Program-made: the position numbers and the translations under genes
The notes under the pieces: model-generated
The model's input: the letters and a program-made list of their open reading frames with translations, nothing else
What the model was told of the DNA's origin: nothing
The model's database searches: none
From: Candidatus Nitrotoga sp. M5
Lineage (GTDB): Bacteria > Pseudomonadota > Gammaproteobacteria > Burkholderiales > Gallionellaceae
Assembly (NCBI RefSeq): GCF_927904885.1
Contig: NZ_CAKMNW010000005.1
Coordinates: 62,001-126,000, forward strand
DNA length: 64,000 bases
Direction of reading: 5' to 3'
In this document: in pieces, positions 60,185 to 64,000 of the stretch
How the letters are laid out: each line of letters begins with the position of its first letter
How positions within the stretch are numbered: the first letter of the stretch is position 1

Positions 60185-62287
60185 TTAACGCAGATTCAAG
60201 CTCTCACTCAAGATTTTGGGGGAAATGAAAACCAATAGTTCTCTCTTGTTGTTCGTATTAGTTCTATTTTTAAATAACCACCCAATGATAGGTATATCAC
60301 CTAACAGTGGCACCTTAGGGGTCGATTCCAACTCATTTTGGGTAAAGACCCCACCAATGACAACGGTCCCTCCATTGTCAACCAGTACTTGGGTACTGAT
60401 TTTCTTGGTATTAATGCTAGGTACCCCTCCCGCCGACGTGTTAATTATGGTGCCAACAGAATCCTGAGTTACTTCTACTTTCATGTTGATATTATCATCA
60501 GGTGTGATTTGAGGTGTCACAGTAAGGCTTAAAAGCGCCTTCTTAAATAATATGGTTGGTGCCACTGTTGCGCTGATAGTTGTTTGATAGGGTATTTCCA
60601 CGCCTTGTTCAATTACCGCTTCAGTTCCATTTGCAGTCACCACACGAGGGCTAGATATCTCTTTGGTAATTCCATTTAGTTGGGATGCCTGCAACTCTAG
60701 CCCTAATATTTTGGTCACCGATGAGTTGAAAAGCATCGCTGACACCACACCAGTACCAATCACTCCTGGGGTTCCGGGCAGGTTTACTGGCCCACCACCA
60801 GCACTGCCGCCAATAGAGCCACGGACGCCGCCCACAGAAAACCCGCCTCCAGGTGGAGGTGCCCCGGTGTAGCTAAGTCTTCCACCCACGGTTCGAGTAA
60901 AGGTATCGCTTGCTTCAACGAAACGTGCCTCAATCATTACTTGGCGCACGGCCACGTCAACTTTTTCGATCAGGTTGCGTACTTCTTCCAAACGTGATGG
61001 TGTATCTTGAACAAATACAGTATTGGTGCGTGCATCCTCCACTGCACTCCCTCGTTTAGACAGCATGCGCTGGGCAGAGCTCTGCAACAATGCGACAATT
61101 TCCTTGCCTTTTGAATAAGCGAGTTGGTAGCTTTCCGTATGGAGAGGCTCAAGGTCAAAAATTTCTTGACTTGCTGCTAAATTAAGTTTTTCCTTGGCCG
61201 CCAATTCTTCGCGCGGGGCAACTTGGATTACGTTGCCGTTCTTGCGCATGTCCAAACCGCGCGAATCAAGGATGATTTGTAGTGCTTGGTCCCACGGCAC
61301 ATCTTTAAGGCGTAAAGTCAGGTTGCCGCTCACAGAATCGCTGATCACCATGTTCAGCTTAGTAAAGTCAGCAATTACGTTCAGTGCTTCACGCACTGCT
61401 ATATTTTGGAAGCTTAACGTCAGTTTTTCGCCCTTGTAATCTACCTTTCTATTTTTAGATAGTTTATTAGGGTCATCAGCTACTGTTTTTATTTCCACGA
61501 TAAACTTATTATCGGTCTGGTAGGCGACATGCTCCCATAAACCCTTGGGCTTAATGACCATGCGCACATGGTCACCCTGCATGAATGTATCGACCTCCTG
61601 TATTGGCGTACCGAAATCTACTACATCAAGTTTTCGTTGCAGGTTGCTGGGTAGACTAGTACTCATAAAGTCCACAATCAGACTTGTACCTTGCTGCTTA
61701 ACGCTTATGCCTATGCCAGGATCTGATAGGTCTACCTGAATGCGTCCTCCTCCATTTCCGCCACGACGAAAAACAATATCATGCAGGCTATGTTTCTGGA
61801 TGCCTGGCTTAGCCTCAGTAAATCGTGCAGAGGGTGCCATCACTGCTTTTGCAGGAACTTTGCCATGCAGGGAAATTAGCAGGTCAGTACCCTTTGTATG
61901 CGCGTCATAACTCAAAGTTTGGTTGAGGTTAACTACCAGGCGGGTGCGATTGCCTGATTGCACGATATTGGCGCTACGCAATTCACCTATGCCAAATTTC
62001 TGCTTCGTTTTCCCCAGTCCATTTGTTGTATTGGGGAAGTCAAATACAATACGCGCCGGGTTGCTGAGGGCAAAATTCAAAGGTGGATTGGCAAGCGTAT
62101 TCCTCAATCCTATTTTAAGTGCCAGCTTGCCATCTGACGCAGTGCTGAGGCTGATAGACTGTATGCTATTCCCCACATCAGATTTTGGTGTGCTAGCGCT
62201 TTGCGCATGGGCAGTTAGCGCGCAAACTGCAAATACCGCGACAACAAGCAGAACAAGGTTGTTGACTACGTTTTTATATTGCCTCAT
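60185..62287 (-). CDS. pilQ: Type IV pilus secretin PilQ
   Basis: The 700-residue outer-membrane ring through which type IV pili pass. A signal peptide (LVLLVVAVFAVCALTAHA) is followed by AMIN-type domains (about 40-280), an STN/N0 region (LSFQNIAVREALNVIADFTK, about 295-350), an N1 domain, and the secretin core ending in VPLLGDIPIIGWLFKN. A glycine- and proline-rich loop (about 475-510) lies in the secretin part. It has a TTTAGGAGTGAAAC site and follows pilP by 18 bases. Confidence 0.97.
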   Translation of the reverse strand: MRQYKNVVNNLVLLVVAVFAVCALTAHAQSASTPKSDVGNSIQSISLSTASDGKLALKIGLRNTLANPPLNFALSNPARIVFDFPNTTNGLGKTKQKFGIGELRSANIVQSGNRTRLVVNLNQTLSYDAHTKGTDLLISLHGKVPAKAVMAPSARFTEAKPGIQKHSLHDIVFRRGGNGGGRIQVDLSDPGIGISVKQQGTSLIVDFMSTSLPSNLQRKLDVVDFGTPIQEVDTFMQGDHVRMVIKPKGLWEHVAYQTDNKFIVEIKTVADDPNKLSKNRKVDYKGEKLTLSFQNIAVREALNVIADFTKLNMVISDSVSGNLTLRLKDVPWDQALQIILDSRGLDMRKNGNVIQVAPREELAAKEKLNLAASQEIFDLEPLHTESYQLAYSKGKEIVALLQSSAQRMLSKRGSAVEDARTNTVFVQDTPSRLEEVRNLIEKVDVAVRQVMIEARFVEASDTFTRTVGGRLSYTGAPPPGGGFSVGGVRGSIGGSAGGGPVNLPGTPGVIGTGVVSAMLFNSSVTKILGLELQASQLNGITKEISSPRVVTANGTEAVIEQGVEIPYQTTISATVAPTILFKKALLSLTVTPQITPDDNINMKVEVTQDSVGTIINTSAGGVPSINTKKISTQVLVDNGGTVVIGGVFTQNELESTPKVPLLGDIPIIGWLFKNRTNTNNKRELLVFISPKILSESLNLR

Positions 62288-62305
62288 GTTTCACTCCTAA
62301 ATCAT

Positions 62306-62818
62306 TCATTCCATCAATGGCAAGCCGCTTATACGTTCCGTCCAGTCTCCTGCACTATCTTGCACGACTTCCTTGATTTTTATTTCGGTTTCTGTCACTG
62401 AAAAAATTTGACCAAAATTTGTTCCTAGGTAATTGCCTGCCTTAACGCGGTGGAGCTTGCCATCCGGTGAGCGGACGATAGCATGACCAACTTTAGCCTG
62501 ATAAAGGAAGCCGACCATCTTCAGGTCTTCTAATGGTGACTCTTCCAGTTCTTCTCGACGTCGTTTCATATCAGGTTGATTGAGACCGAGGAGGTTGCCA
62601 TTTTTTGCTTCGGGCTTGCGCGGTTTGAATGGATCAGGCAGATTTGTAGGGTTATCATAAACAAATGGTTCATAAGGCATAACTTCAGGAGGAGGATCCA
62701 CTTTGCCCCGCATCCCACTTTCAGTCTCTTTGACAAATTCACGCAAATCTTGAAACTCTTCGTTAGCGCAGGCAGAGAGCAATATAGATGTGAACAGTAG
62801 TAAGCAGGCTGGCCTCAT
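62306..62818 (-). CDS. pilP: Type IV pilus assembly lipoprotein PilP
   Basis: A 170-residue inner-membrane lipoprotein with lipobox LLSAC (C17). It joins PilN/PilO to the PilQ secretin. The disordered N-terminal part with YEPFVYDNPTNLPDPFKPRK and the C-terminal beta domain (MVGFLYQAKVGHAIVRSPDG) are typical. It overlaps the pilO stop by four bases. Confidence 0.95.
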   Translation of the reverse strand: MRPACLLLFTSILLSACANEEFQDLREFVKETESGMRGKVDPPPEVMPYEPFVYDNPTNLPDPFKPRKPEAKNGNLLGLNQPDMKRRREELEESPLEDLKMVGFLYQAKVGHAIVRSPDGKLHRVKAGNYLGTNFGQIFSVTETEIKIKEVVQDSAGDWTERISGLPLME

Positions 62819-63441
62819 TTGCCTACTCCTGCAGCTTTAGATGATTGATTCTGAGCGGTCAATTCTTCCGCATCTAGATAGCGATATGTTTTAGCTATAG
62901 TATCCATAGTCAGGTGCCCTGCCGTTGGAGTAATACTAATTTCGCTCAATGATACGATACGTGGCAATTGAGCAATGTCACTAGCAAATTTACCAAGGTC
63001 ATCATAGTTACCCGTGACTTTAATGGTTATTGCCTGCTCAGAAAATACGCCGGTAATAATCTCGGCGCTGGGTCTAAATAATTCAAATTGTAGGCCACGA
63101 CCTAGGCCAGCCTGATTAATATCAGTTAGTAACGCATCCATTTCTGACTTGTTCGGCAATTGTTCCAGTAGCGCATCAAATGATTGCTTGCTTTCCGTAA
63201 GTTTTTTATTGATAACATCCAAGTTGATGGCTACTGCCTTCTTGGCCTTGAACTCAGTTTTTAATTTAGTCTCAAGCTGCTTGGCTGTATTTAGCTCTTC
63301 CCAACGATTCGTCCAGTCAAATACTATTCCTGAAACTAAAATGGCCGCGAATATTGCCACAAATGCGCTGATCTTCACCAATAAAGGCCAGTCGCCTGGC
63401 TCTTTGGGGTCAATATCTTGTAATTCTTCTAGCAGTCTCAT
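62815..63441 (-). CDS. pilO: Type IV pilus assembly protein PilO
   Basis: A 208-residue bitopic membrane protein: one membrane segment (about 22-42, KISAFVAIFAAILVSGIVFDW), a coiled coil, and a ferredoxin-like periplasmic domain with LLEQLPNKSEMDALLTDI. It pairs with PilN in the inner-membrane alignment complex. It begins eight bases after the pilN stop. Confidence 0.95.
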   Translation of the reverse strand: MRLLEELQDIDPKEPGDWPLLVKISAFVAIFAAILVSGIVFDWTNRWEELNTAKQLETKLKTEFKAKKAVAINLDVINKKLTESKQSFDALLEQLPNKSEMDALLTDINQAGLGRGLQFELFRPSAEIITGVFSEQAITIKVTGNYDDLGKFASDIAQLPRIVSLSEISITPTAGHLTMDTIAKTYRYLDAEELTAQNQSSKAAGVGK

Positions 63442-63449
63442 CAGCTCAC

Positions 63450-64000
63450 CTAGCCTTCCGTGCCAGCTGTCGTCGACGGAGCAGCGGAGGTTGTTGGCAC
63501 TTGCGTGGACAAATTGAAGTTCAGATTAAACTCATTTAAACGTGGCCCACGGTCCTGTGAGGTTACCGCAGAAATTTGAACCAGCGTCGGCGACTCTAGC
63601 CATGGAGAGCTTTCAATGGAGCGCATCAAAGTGGATACCCGTGCATTCGACTGAGTAAAGCCTACCAGGTTAACCTTGTTACCAGTTTGTTTAATCGATT
63701 TTAGATACACACTTTTGGGCATTATATTCAACATCTGGTCCAGCAGATGCACCACATCTGAACGTGTACTTTGCAGTTTTTCAACCACCGTTTTCCGTTC
63801 CATCAGTGCTGCAATTTCCATCTTTAGACGCTTTATTTCAGCGATCTGTTCGTCTAGCAGGCCAATTTGATCTGTTAAATATTGGTTGCGGCGTTCTTGA
63901 TATTCAATTTGAGTACTAATGACAATATGCACAATACCAACCAACAATACTGCCAGCATTAGCGAGATTACGCCGAATGCATAGAACTGAATCTGCCGTG
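63450..64000 (-). CDS. pilN: Type IV pilus assembly protein PilN, 5' end outside the window
   Basis: The frame stays open to the right edge, so the N-terminal tip is missing. Reading from the edge gives RQIQFYAFGVISLMLAVLLV, the membrane segment of PilN, followed by a coiled coil and the ferredoxin-like domain (MLNIMPKSVYLKSIKQTGNKV as two parts, MLNIMPKSVYLKS and IKQTGNKVNLVG). PilN binds PilM in the cytoplasm and PilO in the periplasm. An internal ATG at 63959 lies within the membrane segment and is not the start. Confidence 0.94.
   Translation of the reverse strand, partial: RQIQFYAFGVISLMLAVLLVGIVHIVISTQIEYQERRNQYLTDQIGLLDEQIAEIKRLKMEIAALMERKTVVEKLQSTRSDVVHLLDQMLNIMPKSVYLKSIKQTGNKVNLVGFTQSNARVSTLMRSIESSPWLESPTLVQISAVTSQDRGPRLNEFNLNFNLSTQVPTTSAAPSTTAGTEG

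Overview
The window reads as a chromosomal segment of a betaproteobacterium. The gene orders ispE-tRNA-Gln-prs-rplY-pth-ychF (left end) and pilN-pilO-pilP-pilQ-aroK-aroB-dgt (right end) are typical of that class. Protein style, moderate base composition and the mix of SUF genes with IscR point to the Gallionellaceae/Nitrosomonadales. A periplasmic-type chlorite dismutase and an HPP-family membrane protein would fit a nitrite oxidiser of the 'Candidatus Nitrotoga' kind, but this placement is inference; no 16S rRNA or nitrite oxidoreductase gene is present.

Layout. 1-4.2 kb: housekeeping genes (isoprenoid, PRPP, ribosomal L25, peptidyl-tRNA hydrolase, YchF). 4.3-10 kb: two large divergent exported proteins, a delta-60-repeat protein ending in a DUF5648-like domain and an 802-residue membrane-anchored protein of unknown function. 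10.1-15.8 kb: a minus-strand block with a quinone reductase-UbiA prenyltransferase fusion, chlorite dismutase, exported MsrA and MsrB, and an unknown lipoprotein. This looks like an envelope defence against reactive chlorine or oxygen species. 15.9-25.3 kb: a MalY/PatB-type C-S lyase gene, two small mobile elements with target duplications, a heavy-metal efflux operon (PII-like protein, CzcI-like protein, CzcC, CzcB, CzcA), and then a 5'-truncated second copy of the lyase gene. The lyase copies therefore flank a visibly more GC-rich metal island.

25.4-30.1 kb: a DapA-like/class II aldolase-like gene pair divergent from a MocR-type regulator, then a repeat element and a frameshifted DUF4238 pseudogene. 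30.7-35.7 kb: mutS, suhB, trmJ, cysE. 35.9-46.4 kb: an iron-sulfur assembly locus: iscR with a recognisable IscR type 1 box in its promoter, an A-type carrier, sufBCDS and sufU with 4-base or shorter overlaps, an unrecognised 83-residue protein, an Nfu protein, a rhodanese, a Rieske ferredoxin, folE and a separate iscS. 46.5-51 kb: dsbB, two peptidyl-prolyl isomerases, small secreted proteins and a gene-poor stretch with repeats. 51-64 kb: hemerythrin, HPP protein, serB, mfd, dgt, aroB, aroK and the type IV pilus assembly genes; pilN runs off the right edge.

Three families of short non-coding repeats were found. Family A has one copy (8-base target duplication), family B two copies (one with an 11-base target duplication), and family C three copies of about 140-175 bases. 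The most unusual items are the oxidoreductase-prenyltransferase fusion beside chlorite dismutase, the split lyase gene around the metal island, and the 83-residue gene embedded in the suf operon.
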